Notes under the pieces: generated by a model | The model's input: the letters and a program-made list of their open reading frames with translations, nothing else | Told to the model about the DNA's origin: nothing | Database searches by the model: none | Position numbers and translations under genes: made by a program | DNA from: Argopecten irradians | Lineage: Eukaryota > Mollusca > Bivalvia > Pectinida > Pectinidae | Length of the DNA stretch: 64,000 nt | NCBI RefSeq assembly: GCF_041381155.1 | Contig: NC_091134.1 | Coordinates: 4,398,001-4,462,000, forward strand | Direction of reading: 5' to 3' | Shown: piece by piece, positions 1 through 16,404 of the stretch | Layout: each line of letters starts with the position of its first letter | Numbering within the stretch: position 1 is the first letter of the stretch

Positions 1-1860
1 TTTTTATAGTGATATCAGTAAAAACTCGAAATTCGCAGTAAAACAAAGTTTTGAGAAGCAAAGTTTGCCGCATAACTACGTACGTTCAAGTCTAACTGCC
101 CTGCATCCAAATGGAACTCGGCAATGAAGAATACCTAAATTGCGATTAACACAGTAGAACGTCGTGTCGCTGAATTCTAAACATATATTAAAAGAATATA
201 GATATAAGAAAATTGGCACGAATAAAAGCAACATTTGTTTGATTTTCCAAAGACAAATTCACTTCTATTTCAGCGTACGCGTGTAGCAAGAGAGTGGGGC
301 GGCGTTTCAAGAAAGACAACTCTTGCATATTCGATGAAACCGATAATAATGAAAATGGATATCAATAAAGAGACAAGGACATCATTTCAAATATCAGTTC
401 TATATCCATAAATGAATTATCAGTTCTATTTATAATGCGTTAATGGATATCCTTATTTTTATTATGCATGCATGACGCGCACATCGATATATATCTCGTT
501 ATTAACTTACCCGTTACACGTGTCATTACTTTCTGGGAAATAAATAAAATGAACATAAACGCGGGTCGGTTTCCCGCCAGTCAGTATTTAACAATTTTAT
601 AAACGGCCAGCGGTAACATCAGAACAAAATACAACAGAAGAACTGTATAGTGCTATGCTTGCGAAAATAGAGAGGAGATTAATATAGAATTTTTTGAATT
701 TTGATATAGCAAGAACACTTACTATAGTATAAAGCATTTATATTTGTTTTACAAATATGTTCAGGCATGCAAGAAATCGTAGCTCGTGGCCAAGAAAACA
801 CGTTTTAATCGGTTCCAGTGGTGAATACTAAAGTAGTATGATGTGATATGAAATGGATATGGATGAATTAGTTCATTTCGCATACTGTGTTGTCAGCATG
901 CACAAAACGACACTGTTTTATCATATGGTCAGAAACGTAAAATGAAACAAAGTTAAACTGTTTGTATAGTGAATCGTCTTGACTGAGCATTCTGAGTTGG
1001 TTTTTTTTATAATAACTAAAAATCATACAACCATAAAAGAAACGAGTGTTTAAGTATCGCATATTTTGCCCGCATGAGTCCCGGCCTGTTGTACTTAACG
1101 TGTTTCGAAAGTATTGAATAAAAAAAGCAAAAAAGATTTGGACTTTATGCGGTCTATACTGGATCGGTTATGACTTAGTGACATCTCTCAGATATATAGA
1201 TATATAAACTAGAACTTTTAAAAGACGTTTTGCATCAGTAGATATTAAAAATATCAACACGGTACGTTTTCCTTTTCGCTATATATGGGTCAAGGAAGTA
1301 ACATATTATGTTTCTGTTGATATATTCTTTATTTGTTAATTGGTCTGTTTTTCAACATTTCATAATATGTAACAAACAAAACGCAATACCGATCAATATG
1401 TTACGTACGTGTATCTACATTTGTACATGTACAATTGTATGTATACTAATTAATTAATTAAGTCCCAGACATGTCATTGTCCGCAGATTATCCGGAATAT
1501 ATTTTAATATTACTTAATACATACAATCGATATTATTAGGAAAGAAAGAAGAAGGAAAAATAGTATAGCTGAGACGTAGATGATTATCAAGGACGTATAT
1601 GAGACTTATAAATCCTTGATGATTATAAACCCTTGCCAGTATTATTGATAATTATCATGTACATTATAATTACATGTACAGAAAGTGTAACTTTGAAATG
1701 TTTCTGGGTTTACATTAACGCAGTTATTTATAGACCTATGTCAATCAAATAATTCTTAAAATAAACCGACAAATGCTCTCTAAAAATAGAACATTCAATG
1801 TATACTATAAAGTCGCGGTACCGTCGACGCACCTCTACATTTGCAGGAGAAATAAGACTG
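1..1860. other. Upstream intergenic DNA, no gene seen
   Basis: AT-rich non-coding sequence. The only open frame above 60 codons here (868-1062, minus) has no family resemblance and no splice context. A stretch near 545-600 carries the words ACGCGGGTCG and TTTCCCGCC, which also occur close together inside the MITE at 35339-35745, so a decayed relative of that element may lie here. Nothing else is supported. Confidence 0.5.
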
Positions 1861-1863
1861 GTG

Positions 1864-2173
1864 TAGCTTCCGGAGCGATTTATATAGGCCTACTAAAAAT
1901 AAGTTATTACATCAGTTCGCGCATGCGCAGTTGGCAATTTCCGTTGGAGTTTCAAGACCATTTGATAAAACACCCCGGAAATCGAAATCCAGAAAGGTAC
2001 TAATATGTGAAATTATGTATTATTTGGCCTGTAAGCAGATTTATATGATTATTTTGGAGACAATTGATGGTATTTGTAACGAGTGATGGTTTGTATGTGT
2101 TGCAAATAGACTTCTGTACTCTAGCAAACATGAGCCAAGCCCCTTATCAACTGTCATCGAGGAAAAATGGCGG
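1864..2173 (+). promoter_or_regulatory. Probable Cdc42 promoter (NRF-1, ETS, YY1 motifs)
   Basis: A perfect NRF-1 palindrome CGCGCATGCGCA lies at 1918-1929. ETS-like cores (TTCCGGA near 1868 and CCGGAAAT near 1975) flank it. A YY1 consensus AAAATGGCGG lies at 2164-2173. In metazoan housekeeping promoters NRF-1 and ETS sites usually sit just upstream of the start and YY1 just downstream of it, so transcription probably starts at about 2.0-2.15 kb towards the Cdc42 exons. No TATA box is needed for this promoter class. The assignment to Cdc42 is inferred from position: there is no other gene nearby. Confidence 0.55.
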
Positions 2174-2339
2174 ACATGGAAATATTAGCCGTTTTCACGA
2201 TCATATTCAGAATGTTGTTATTTTGATGCTTCATCGTGGATTTTGTGTATTCATACTGTTTTATTTCGTCAATATCATTTTAAAGCAATCCATTAGCAAC
2301 AGTGTTCATAGGCACATGAATAATATACCGGTAACTCGG
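2100..2339 (+). other. Candidate 5' untranslated exon of Cdc42
   Basis: A strong 5' splice site (GTAAGA) starts at 2340, after the NRF-1/YY1 cluster. The first Cdc42 coding exon is preceded by a 3' splice site ending at 3192 and carries 31 bases of leader before its ATG, so an upstream non-coding exon must exist. This interval is the best candidate and the left edge is approximate. It contains an upstream ORF at 2167-2226 (19 codons, starting inside the YY1 motif), which could dampen translation. Confidence 0.4.
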
Positions 2340-3166
2340 GTAAGAATGGACGGCGGATTGCAAGTCGATGACTAGACCTCGCCCTTTATGTTTTAAATTA
2401 ATGCGTCTTTATGGGTTGGTTTCGCTCAGTATATTCTCTATTTGAGTTGGATATATCAAATATATAGTTAATGTTTCTTTTAATTAAAATGCTGTGGTCG
2501 GAGAAATGAATAATGAGTCATACAGTACACAAAACAGAGTCTTTGTATGCTCACAATTAAATGGCCGGCATCATCGAATGAAACATCTCTTGAGTCTGAC
2601 TAAGTACCAACCCAATAGAATGTATAATTGACGCAGGCAATTGGTTGTAAATTAAACATATCCTCATAATGTGTTTATAAACAACATTATTTAACTAAAG
2701 ACATAATTAAAAATGACAAGTGATTGTTAACTCGTTACCATCAAAGAAAATACTTTGATATTTATTATAATAAACAAATAAAGGGTTTGTGTGTTAATAT
2801 CTGTAGCTTGTACATTACATTGAACTTTAAGGAATTCTTTTAATTTTGAAATATTATTCTTTTAAAGATTGTGTCATATTAATATAACTTAACATGGGTT
2901 AGATTGGGCTTGACTCAAGCAGGAAATTAAAATAGATAAACAAAATCACTTGTATTAGTCTAATGTGGGCTGAACTTTACTTTTGAAACAAAATACTTGT
3001 CTCATACGTACACTGGTCAAGTGCACATGACTTTAGATTTCGTTTTCTTCATAATACAATTATTTTTATCTTACATCTAATAAGTATCAGTTTATTTTGG
3101 AGTATGCTTATTCTTGTGAGTAATATATTTTATGATTATATGAAAAAAAAACATTTTACTTTTTGA

Positions 3167-6591
<3,425 letters not shown>

Positions 6592-9500
6592 ACTTAGGGA
6601 ACACAATTTAATGCACTCAAAAACTCAAACTGACTGATAGAACTGCATGAGCTCAGAGTGACCGTAAAATAAGCAGACTAAACTAGCTACACATCACGAT
6701 CTACAGTAATCTGTAGGCCGGTTTAGTTATGTGCAGAGATTTATCCTAAGCTCAAACAGCAATCAGTTTTCTATAAAATTGAATGGAAACAATAGGAAAG
6801 GTTATTCTACATTTTATGTCAATCTATGATAAATTAGCTAAAGTTTCCTGGCAAATACCAACCTGATTATAAATTATGTGTAGAAAAAATGGATCCCTGG
6901 GTATCTAACTTTTGGCATTATTTCAACTTAAATATGGAAATATTTGTACTTTACTCCACTAGAAACACAGATTTCAATTACATTTAATATTTAGACTAAT
7001 CTCCATGTGTGTGGACCGTTGAAATATGTTGCTGCTGTATTTAAATGAAATGTTTATTCATAGATTGCCTGAAATATACATATATAAATCTTTATATTCT
7101 CGTTAAGAAAATCCTGTTCACATGTACAGCAGGCCGATTATCGAAGATTATGTATGCATTGTGGAAATAATAACTGTTCCCTTTTCTCTTTCTTTCAAAC
7201 ATTCAGAAGTTATCGATATTAGATTTATTTCATTCTCAATCTTTTTTCAGAAATCGTATTTCAAGGAATATATACAATGATATATGCATGTCATAAATTG
7301 TGCATGTACACACCTTTCATGTACTGACCTTTGTTTTTTGAGGATTTATTTAGTGACAATATTACTTATAATTTTTCCCTCGTTGGCTATATGATAAGGA
7401 TTTGTTAAATGTTTCCCCACTATATATATCATAATACCTATACAATGTAAATGATTTGCCTGCAGAGATAACAAGTGCTATTATTACCAGAGAACAGTAG
7501 TCAGTATGAATATATCTCCACAGTGTCTACGAAGTGATTTTAGATACGAAATGCATTATGCCACATACAGGTATGTTTTGTTTCTGTAAGTCTTAAAAAA
7601 AAATATTATGCTAGACATATGCATGAAAATTCCTTTATATTTACTTCAGTTTAAAGACATAATTTAGAAAACCCTTCTTTTTTTAAACATAAATTTTGAA
7701 TCCATCTTATTCAAGCAAATTAAATCGGAATATTGTGTGAAGTATATATTTGACAGGCTTTTCTGGCGTTGTGGAGAAGAGTAAAATGTTATATGCTGCA
7801 TGTCTGTAGACCAAAGCTTCCTGTTAGTGTTGTGTTGTAATGATGAGTGGAAATGAAAATGTGTGTGAATCGATTGTTGATGCTGAGTGTGTCTGAAGTG
7901 AATATTTGTATTGTAAATATATAAAATTTCAAATGTACACATCAGTTGTGTATTTATATGCATTATATTGAAATTTTTGTAAATCATAATTATTGTATCC
8001 AAAAATTATTATTTTCATATAAAAATTAATGGTAAAAATTTCTGGCCATACACATTTAATATCAGATATTTGAAAAGTCAAAAACGAATGTTGAAACATT
8101 AGCTAACAAACATTATACATTTGCATTAAGGCACTGCGAACGTAAAAGTATGAGAGAAGTTTCATGGTTTTTTTTACTAGCTTGAATATTGTCAAAATTT
8201 TGATCTTACTTGTTATTTTACCATTTATGGGAAAAACAATCATTTCTTTTATAGTTAGGAGAAAATACTATTTTACATACATTATGGATATTTTTGACCA
8301 TATAAGGGAACATGAGTGTTTGTATGTTATAACTGGAAGAGGAAAAGAAGAAAGAAATATATCTGTATATACAATATATGACTATTCTTAAAATATATAT
8401 CCTGACTCAGTACTTCTCTTCAGCAATTAAGTTGTCAATAAACACACTTTACAGTAGTAAACATCTCTCACCTAAAAGTGTAAATTAAAACTTGTGTTTG
8501 TGCTAAACTACTAATGGTGATTGTTGAAATTCAGAATATACTGCATTTGATACTGTACAGATTTCTTGTGTCCCTATGTTAAAATAGATCTGAAAAGTTA
8601 TTAAAAAAAAAAGTAAAATGTATTTTTATTATGTATTGCTTCCAAGAAAAGACATAGGAAATAGTGTGCTTTGATGATAATTCTGAACACATGAATATGA
8701 AAATAATGTCTTTCAATAAAAAAAGTATTAGTATAATTAAATAATAAAACAAAGCACTCAATATTTTATTTGTATGTAAATAATCCATTGTAATTGTACT
8801 CAACAAATACTAGCTAGATGTTACCTGTCTTAGATTCATACTGCTTGTCATCTCAGTTTCTGGCCCATATATTTCAGGATACACATGTCGTGCTATTTAA
8901 GATTTTAGATTATGTGGGTATCCATCAATGATATACGTTACCTTCCAGTTCTAGTTATACTGGTACAGGATATAATGTATGAAGTTTCAGTGATAGCAGG
9001 TTTTCCTATATTCTATTATTCTAAATAGACCAAGCAATCTACAGTAAAGCATAGTCGGCCAATAATGCCCTGTCTTCTGTGTGAAAACAATTTAGTCCTG
9101 AAAACTGATCAGAAATGAGAGAGATATTTTATAACTTATTTGGTTTCCAAGTGTGGCCCTCCTCATTTTAAATCTACATTATATACTCTTTAAGTGGTAT
9201 CTAGATATCATATCTTTGTTCACTTACCTATTACTAAGAAGTCTATTGTATATATTTCATTGTTAGATGATTATTATTTAGAGATCAACCTGTGTATATA
9301 TTCACTTCTCTGTGCCAGTTGCTGAATTGTAACTTTTATTTAATGTTATTGCAATATTGCTTTGTCCTTGTATAACACAGATGATACGAGAGTCAAGAAC
9401 AACATTACCATGTAGACTGTCCCTGATATACACTATATACATGTGTAAAATATTGCAGAATCAACACACGCTTGCTCGTTACCAACATCTTGCTTACTTT

Positions 9501-10300
9501 TGTTCCGCGGAAAGTTAATTTTAATTGTGCCAAACTTGTCTAAGATTGTTTCCTTATTCATTTACTTGTCAATGTTTCACTGCTAAACAAGTCAAGTGTA
9601 TTTCGATGGGAAAAGCACATGCATTGTCTCATTTTACACTAAATCTTTCTCAAGGTTTCTTTATCCTTAATGAAGTGTTTTGGCGATATCAGTCTGTTTA
9701 TATTGGGCTCTTCAGAAAAGGACTTTAAATTTGGAAATGCTAATGAGATAAGAAAACTCCTCTTTTAAGCTGCGATATAATATGTTTGCGTGGCAGTGTA
9801 CTAATTCAAGTTCAGTAATTCAAAGCTGGCTTACCTTTTCCACCCCAATTTCCATTTTAATGATAAGTTGAATCAATCAAGAACATTAAAGCATTTAAAC
9901 ATTGTACTCATTAAGATGTATAGAAGTCTGTGGTTATCTGACAATTAAAATTGACACTATTAATGGAAATACATTGTCTGTTATGTTTTAAGGCGAACTA
10001 GCATATCGTCCATATATCGATGATCTTGAGACAAAGTAAAGATGGATATATATACATATTTCAATGTTATTTTTAGCTTGCCTCTCCAAGAGAGAGCAGC
10101 CTATGAAATCCCACTAGAGTTGGCGTTGGAAGTTACCAGGTTCAGTGAAGGTTTTGGGGTTGAAGTAGTTATCTGTAACAGCCGATATTGATTTCCATAT
10201 CAATACAGGATTATAAGTATTGTGATGGGTATGAACAATCAATTCAATAAAGAAAATGCTTCATTTTGAGAATTACAAAAGGCCCAAATGGGCCGAAATG
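6592..10300 (+). other. CDC42: Cdc42 3' untranslated region and flank
   Basis: No coding sequence is seen after the Cdc42 stop. Candidate polyadenylation signals AATAAA occur at about 8437 and about 10246, the latter followed by an A-rich stretch. A long 3' untranslated region is plausible for this gene, but the true end cannot be chosen from sequence alone. Short open frames at 8164-8391 and 9525-9728 look fortuitous. Confidence 0.4.
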
Positions 10301-10624
10301 ACCAAGTGTAAGTTGGTTCATGTGAATGCTGATATCTGTGAACAACTGACATGAATTTCTTCATATATATATACAAATGTATGTTGGATTATAAATTTGG
10401 ATTTTGGTATTGACAAGTAATTACGAATGAAAAATAAGAATTTTGAGAATTTCAATATGCCCTAAACTGACATTGATTTCTGCTTAGATAGAAGCGTAAT
10501 GATTACATGATATGTCATTGTGGCAATAAGATTTCAAGAGGCCAAATATGTACATGCAAGATTTTAAGCTTTAAGGTCTAAGGTTGCCAGAGGTGAGCTG
10601 TACTGTTCTCAAACACCTCTTTTG

Positions 10625-10830
10625 GTGGGTCAGAGCCAAAATTTAACCAAACTTAAGTTCCCCTTACCCAAAGGATGTTTCTGGCCAAATTTGGTTACAT
10701 TCCATTTAGAACTCTATGACTAATAGCAATTTAACTCGCTTGCCCCCGGGGGTCAGAGCCAAAATGTATGCAAAATATGTTCCTAATCCCCCAAGGATGT
10801 TTCTGGCCCTTGTACCTTGTGAAAGATTTT
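10625..10830. repeat. Diverged repeat, two related segments
   Basis: Two related segments (about 10625-10700 and 10748-10825) share GTCAGAGCCAAAAT and AAGGATGTTTCTGGCC in the same order and spacing. They look like remnants of a dispersed or tandemly duplicated element. The family is not recognised. Confidence 0.4.
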
Positions 10831-11045
10831 GGCTGCCAACCCTCGGCAAGCCTCTAGTTGACCAGTTACAATCTTTCACTCAGGTTGAGATATCCCTGTC
10901 AAATTGACAAGACCCATGTAAGATTATATTAATCTCTACGGTAAAATTGTCAAAGTTACCTTTAAAAGTCATCAGCGTTCAAATAAAATATACCTAGCAC
11001 TATATACCTAATCATCAAAAATTGGTGATTTTACTTAACACCTGT

Positions 11046-11190
11046 GGCTGTACACCCGAGACTGGACCAAGGTCATTTGACTACATTTGTGACTGGACTA
11101 TGGTCATTTGAATGTTCACCTATGACTGGACCAAGGTCATCTAACTGTACACCCAAGACTCGACCAAGATCATCTGACTGTACATCTTCA
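11046..11190. repeat. Short tandem repeat, about 32-bp unit, 4 copies
   Basis: Four diverged units carry the core GACTGGACCAAGGTCAT followed by CTGACTGTACACC-like sequence, at about 32-33 bp spacing. The open frame at 11044-11274 follows the repeat and is not regarded as a gene. Confidence 0.65.
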
Positions 11191-11635
11191 AAACATGAAA
11201 TGACTACTCAGACTGGCCCTTTTATATGTCCTATCAACTGTGCATCAGGACACCAAAACAATAGGAAAATGTAGAAAAGGCAGCCATTTTGAATGTAAGG
11301 GGATGGGTAAAGCCGAATTAAAGCTATTGGAATGCAGCTTGGTAAATACTTATCAAACTGTACAATTTCACTCAGTAACTTATATTTATAGTGAAAAAAA
11401 GTGAAACAAAATACATTTCAAAATCTTAAGTTAATTTTAATGACAACTAGTTTAATATTATCCAATGATGAATATGAAAACAATTGTAACATTAATGAAT
11501 GCACTGTGCCGCTGTCAGAAAGCCCATTAATTCAGTAAATTTTAGAAATGCAACACTTCAGTTACATGATAAATTTTTCTGACATGAAACCAGTCCTCCG
11601 TAACATTGTCTATGTCCCCCTCCCAGAAGTAAATG

Positions 11636-11755
11636 CTACACTAAGGTGTCCTCATTTCTGATAAATTCTCCAATATCTGCCTGATGGAAGGCAACAAGGG
11701 TCATTGGGTCAGTGTGTCGGCATTCTTGTGTTGACTTGGCTGCAACTCCGAAGCC
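11636..11755 (-). CDS. NIP7: NIP7 last coding exon (residues 142-180)
   Basis: Minus-strand exon encoding [10 protein letters not shown]... through ...[16 protein letters not shown] and a TAG stop at 11636-11638. It is the C-terminal part of the PUA domain of NIP7, which binds pre-ribosomal RNA and is needed for 60S subunit and 27S pre-rRNA processing in the nucleolus. The acceptor is TTTTTCACAG just above 11755 and the phase is 0. The length of 39 residues matches the animal protein exactly. No change breaks it. Confidence 0.95.
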   Translation of the reverse strand, partial: GFGVAAKSTQECRHTDPMTLVAFHQADIGEFIRNEDTLV

Positions 11756-12321
11756 CTGTGAAAAACGATATAGAGTTAAAACTTTAAGTAAATCTGTTGT
11801 GTAACTAAACAGGATACAGTAAGAGTTTATAAAACAAAATATGATAAGATCTTCGGTAATTATCATGTGTTCAGGCTATACTATTTGGAGTATCAACTGA
11901 TGTCTAATAAATGTAAGCTTTTAAGGTATGGAGTATATTTTATTGCATAAAACAAGAAGTACATGTATGTAACCTGCCAGAAAATCATGACATATATCTC
12001 CCCCATAGCCTATGATTACTTTATAGATATGATGCCATCAAATGTCATAAAAGCATTGTCTACTGCCTGTGAAAAGAACTTTAGTAACACGTTGAACTTT
12101 CTATATGAGCCATTTATAGGGAGAAAGGGAGACTTGTCAAAGTTTCCTCTACCTAGCTGCTAAGAGTTGGGTGAGGGAGGGCTGATCAAAGAATTTTTCT
12201 CAGATACCCAATACTGATTTTTTATTATTAGCTTTAAAAAGCTTTTGTTTTCCAGTGGATATCTATATAGGGATTTCCTCTGCTATCTAGGCATGACAGA
12301 TGTTGAAGACTGATGCCTTAC

Positions 12322-12462
12322 CAGTGGTAAATCATTCATGTTGTACACAACAACCCCTTGGTACTGTGGTGTGTTTTCTGTGATCCTGCCAAGGCCCGAC
12401 TTCATGACGTGGTGACCATACACAAACTGCTGCTCAGCACTCGGCTTTACCCACACCTTATA
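12322..12462 (-). CDS. NIP7: NIP7 PUA-domain exon (residues 95-141)
   Basis: Encodes 47 residues: [20 protein letters not shown], then [20 protein letters not shown], ending NMNDLPL. This is the most conserved part of the NIP7 family (start of the PUA domain, with the LGRITEN motif). The donor is GTAAGG at 12316-12321 and the acceptor is GTTACAG read leftwards to 12462, phase 0 at both ends. Its first 25 coding bases are the same as the exonic half of the 52-bp unit in the array that begins right beside it, so this exon is the likely parent of that array. Confidence 0.95.
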
Positions 12463-15400
12463 CTGTAACAAAAACACAGGTAATCAAATCACTCGGCTTT
12501 ACCCACACCTTATACTGTAACGGAAACACAGGTAATCAAATCACTCGGCTTTACCCACAACTTGTACTGTAACGGAAACACAGGTAATCAAATCACTCAG
12601 CTTTACCCACAACTTGTACTGTAACGGAAACACAGGTAATCAAATCACTCAGCTTTACCCACACCTTATACTGTAACGGAAACACAGGTAATCAAATCAC
12701 TCAGCTTTACCCACAACTTGTACTGTAACGGAAACACAGGTAATCAAATCACTCGGCTTTACCCATACCTTATACTGTAATTTATAAAGGAAACACAGAT
12801 ATCAAATCACTCAGCTTTACCCACAACTTGTACTGTAACAGAAACACAGGTAATCAAATCACTCAGCTTTACCCACACCTTATACTGTAACGGAAACACA
12901 GATATCAAATCACTCAGCTTTACCCACAACTTGTACTGTAACAGAAACACAGGTAATCAAATCACTCAGCTTTACCCATACCTTATACTGTAACGAAAAC
13001 ACAGGTAATCAAATCACTCGGTAATCAAATCACTCAGCTTTACCCACAACTTGTACTGTAACGGAAACACAGGTAATCAAATCACTCAGCTTTACCCATA
13101 CCTTATACTGTAACGGAAACACAGGTAATCAAATCACTCAGCTTTACCCACACCTTATACTGTAACGGAAACACAGGTAATCAAATCACTCAGCTTTACC
13201 CATACCTTATACTGTAACGGAAACACAGATATCAAATCACTCTTTACTGTAAAGGAAACACAGGTAATCAAATCACTCAGCTTTATGCACACCTTGTACT
13301 GTAACGGAAACACAGGTAATCAAATCACTCAGCTTTACCCACAACTTGTACTGTAACGGAAACACAGGTAATCAAATCACTCAGCTTTACCCACACCTTG
13401 TACTGTAAAGGAAACACAGGTAATCAAATCACTTAGCTTTATGCACACCTTGTACTGTAAAGGAAACACAGGTAATCAAATCACTTAGCTTTATGCACAC
13501 CTTGTACTGTAAAGGAAACACAGGTAATCAAATCACTCTGCTTTATGCACACCTTGTACTGTAAAGGAAACACAGGTAATCAAATCACTCGGCTTTACCC
13601 ATACCTTATACTGTAACGGAAACACAGATATCAAATCACTCAGCTTTACCCACACCTTGTACTGTAACGGAAACACAGGTAATCAAATCACTCAGCTTTA
13701 CCCACACCTTGTACTGTAACGGAAACACAGGTAATCAAATCACTCGGCTTTACACACTTTACTGAACGAACACAGTATCAAATCACTCGCACACCTTATA
13801 CTGTAAAGGAAACACAGGTAATCAAATCACTTAGCTTTATGCACACCTTGTACTGTAACGGAAACACAGGTAATCAAATCACTTAGCTTTATGCACACCT
13901 TGTACTGTAACGGAAACACAGGTAATCAAATCACTCAGCTTTACCCACACCTTGTACTGTAACGGAAACACAGGTAATCAAATCACTCGGCTTTACCCAC
14001 ACCTTGTACTGTAAAGGAAACACAGGTAATCAAATCACTTAGCTTTATGCACACCTTGTACTGTAAAGGAAACACAGGTAATCAAATCACTCTGCTTTAT
14101 GCACACCTTGTACTGTAAAGGAAACACAGGTAATCAAATCACTCTGCTTTATGCACACCTTGTACTGTAAAGGAAACACAGGTAATCAAATCACTCAGCT
14201 TTACCCACACCTTATACTGTAACGGAAACACAGGTAATCAAATCAAATCATCGCTTTACCCACACCTTATACTGTAACGGAAACACAGGTAATCAAATCA
14301 CTCGGCTTTACCCACAACCTTATACTGTAACGGAAACACAGGTAATCAAATCACTCAGCTTTACCCACAACTTGTACTGTAACGGAAACACAGGTAATCA
14401 AATCACTCGGCTTTACCCATACCTTATACTGTAACGGAAACACAGGTAATCAAATCACTCAGCTTTACCCACAACTTGTACTGTAACGGAAACACAGGTA
14501 ATCAAATCACTCAGCTTTACCCACTGTAAACGGAAACACAGGTAATCAAATCACTCAGCTTTACCCACAACTTGTACTGTAAAACGGAAACACAGGTAAT
14601 CAAATCACTCAGCTTTACCCACACCTTATACTGTAACGGAAACACAGGTAATCAAATCACTCAGCTTTACCCACAACTTGTACTGTAACGGAAACACAGG
14701 TAATCAAATCACTCAGCTTTACCCACAACTTGTACTGTAACGGAAACACAGGTAATCAAATCACTCGGCTTTACCCACACCTTATACTGTAACGGAAACA
14801 CAGGTAATCAAATCACTCGGCTTTACCCACACCTTGTACTGTAACGGAAACACAGGTAATCAAATCACTCTGCTTTACCCACAACTTGTACTGTAACGGA
14901 AACACAGGTAATCAAATCACTCGGCTTTACCCATACCTTATACTGTAACGGAAACACAGATATCAAATCACTCAGCTTTACCCACAACTTGTACTGTAAC
15001 GGAAACACAGGTAATCAAATCACTCGGCTTTACCCATACCTTATACTGTAACGGAAACACAGATATCAAATCACTCAGCTTTACCCACAACTTGTACTGT
15101 AACGGAAACACAGGTAATCAAATCACTCAGCTTTACCCACAACTTGTACTGTAACGGAAACACAGGTAATCAAATCACTCGGCTTTACCCATACCTTATA
15201 CTGTAACGGAAACACAGGTAATCAAATCACTCAGCTTTACCCATACCTTATACTGTAACGGAAACACAGGTAATCAAATCACTCAGCTTTACCCACAACT
15301 TGTACTGTAACGGAAACACAGGTAATCAAATCACTCGGCTTTACCCATACCTTATACTGTAACGGAAACACAGGTAATCAAATCACTCAGCTTTACCCAT

Positions 15401-16404
15401 ACCTTATACTGTAACGGAAACACAGGTAATCAAATCACTCAGCTTTACCCACAACTTGTACTGTAACGGAAACACAGGTAATCAAATCACTCAGCTTTAC
15501 CCACAACTTGTACTGTAACGGAAACACAGATATCAAATCACTCAGCTTTACCCACACCTTAATTATACTGAAGCAAATGAAACACAGGTAATCAAATCAT
15601 TCGGCTTTACCCACACCTTATACTGTAACGGAAACACAGGTAATCAAATCACTCGGCTTTACCCACACCTTATACTGTAACGGAAACACAGGTAATCAAA
15701 TCACTCGGCTTTACCCACACCTTATACTGTAACGGAAACACAGGTAATCAAATCACTCGGCTTTACCCACACCTTATACTGTAACGGAAACACAGGTAAT
15801 CAAATCACTCGGCTTTACCCACACCTTATACTGTAACGGAAACACAGGTAATCAAATCACTCGGCTTTACCCATACCTTATACTGTAACGGAAACACAGG
15901 TAATCAAATCACTCGGCTTTACCCACACCTTATACTGTAACGGAAACACAGGTAATCAAATCACTCGGCTTTACCCACACCTTATACTGTAACGGAAACA
16001 CAGGTAATCAAATCACTCGGCTTTACCCACACCTTATACTGTAACGGAAACACAGGTAATCAAATCACTCGGCTTTACCCACACCTTATACTGTAACGGA
16101 AACACAGGTAATCAAATCACTCGGCTTTACCCACACCTTATACTGTAACGGAAACACAGGTAATCAAATCACTCGGCTTTACCCATACCTTATACTGTAA
16201 CGGAAACACAGGTAATCAAATCACTCGGCTTTACCCATACCTTATACTGTAACGGAAACACAGGTAATCAAATCACTCGGCTTTACCCCACCTTGTACTG
16301 TAACGGAAACACAGGTAATCAAATCACTCAGCTTTACCCACAACTTGTACTGTAACGGAAACACAGTAATCAAATCACTCGGCTTTACCCACAACTTGTA
16401 CTGT
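12463..16404. repeat. 52-bp minisatellite made of NIP7 3' splice junction
   Basis: About 76 units of 52 bp, with some shorter variants of about 50 bp, such as those with GATATC in place of GGTAATC. Read on the minus strand, each unit has an intronic half (GATTTGATTACC, a pyrimidine-rich stretch, then GTTACAG) followed by 25 bases of coding sequence for YKVWVKPS. Each unit therefore carries a complete acceptor site. Unit variants (CTTATACTG or CTTGTACTG; CTCGG, CTCAG or CTTAG) run in blocks, which suggests local expansion and homogenisation. The block at about 15.6-16.25 kb is nearly uniform and so probably the youngest. Open frames inside, such as 16242-16457, merely read the repeated exon fragment. 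Confidence 0.95.

Noticed and set aside
7664-8391. Open frames of 112 and 75 codons in Cdc42 3' flank
   Set aside because: Composition follows AT-rich background and no family resemblance was found; probably untranslated region.
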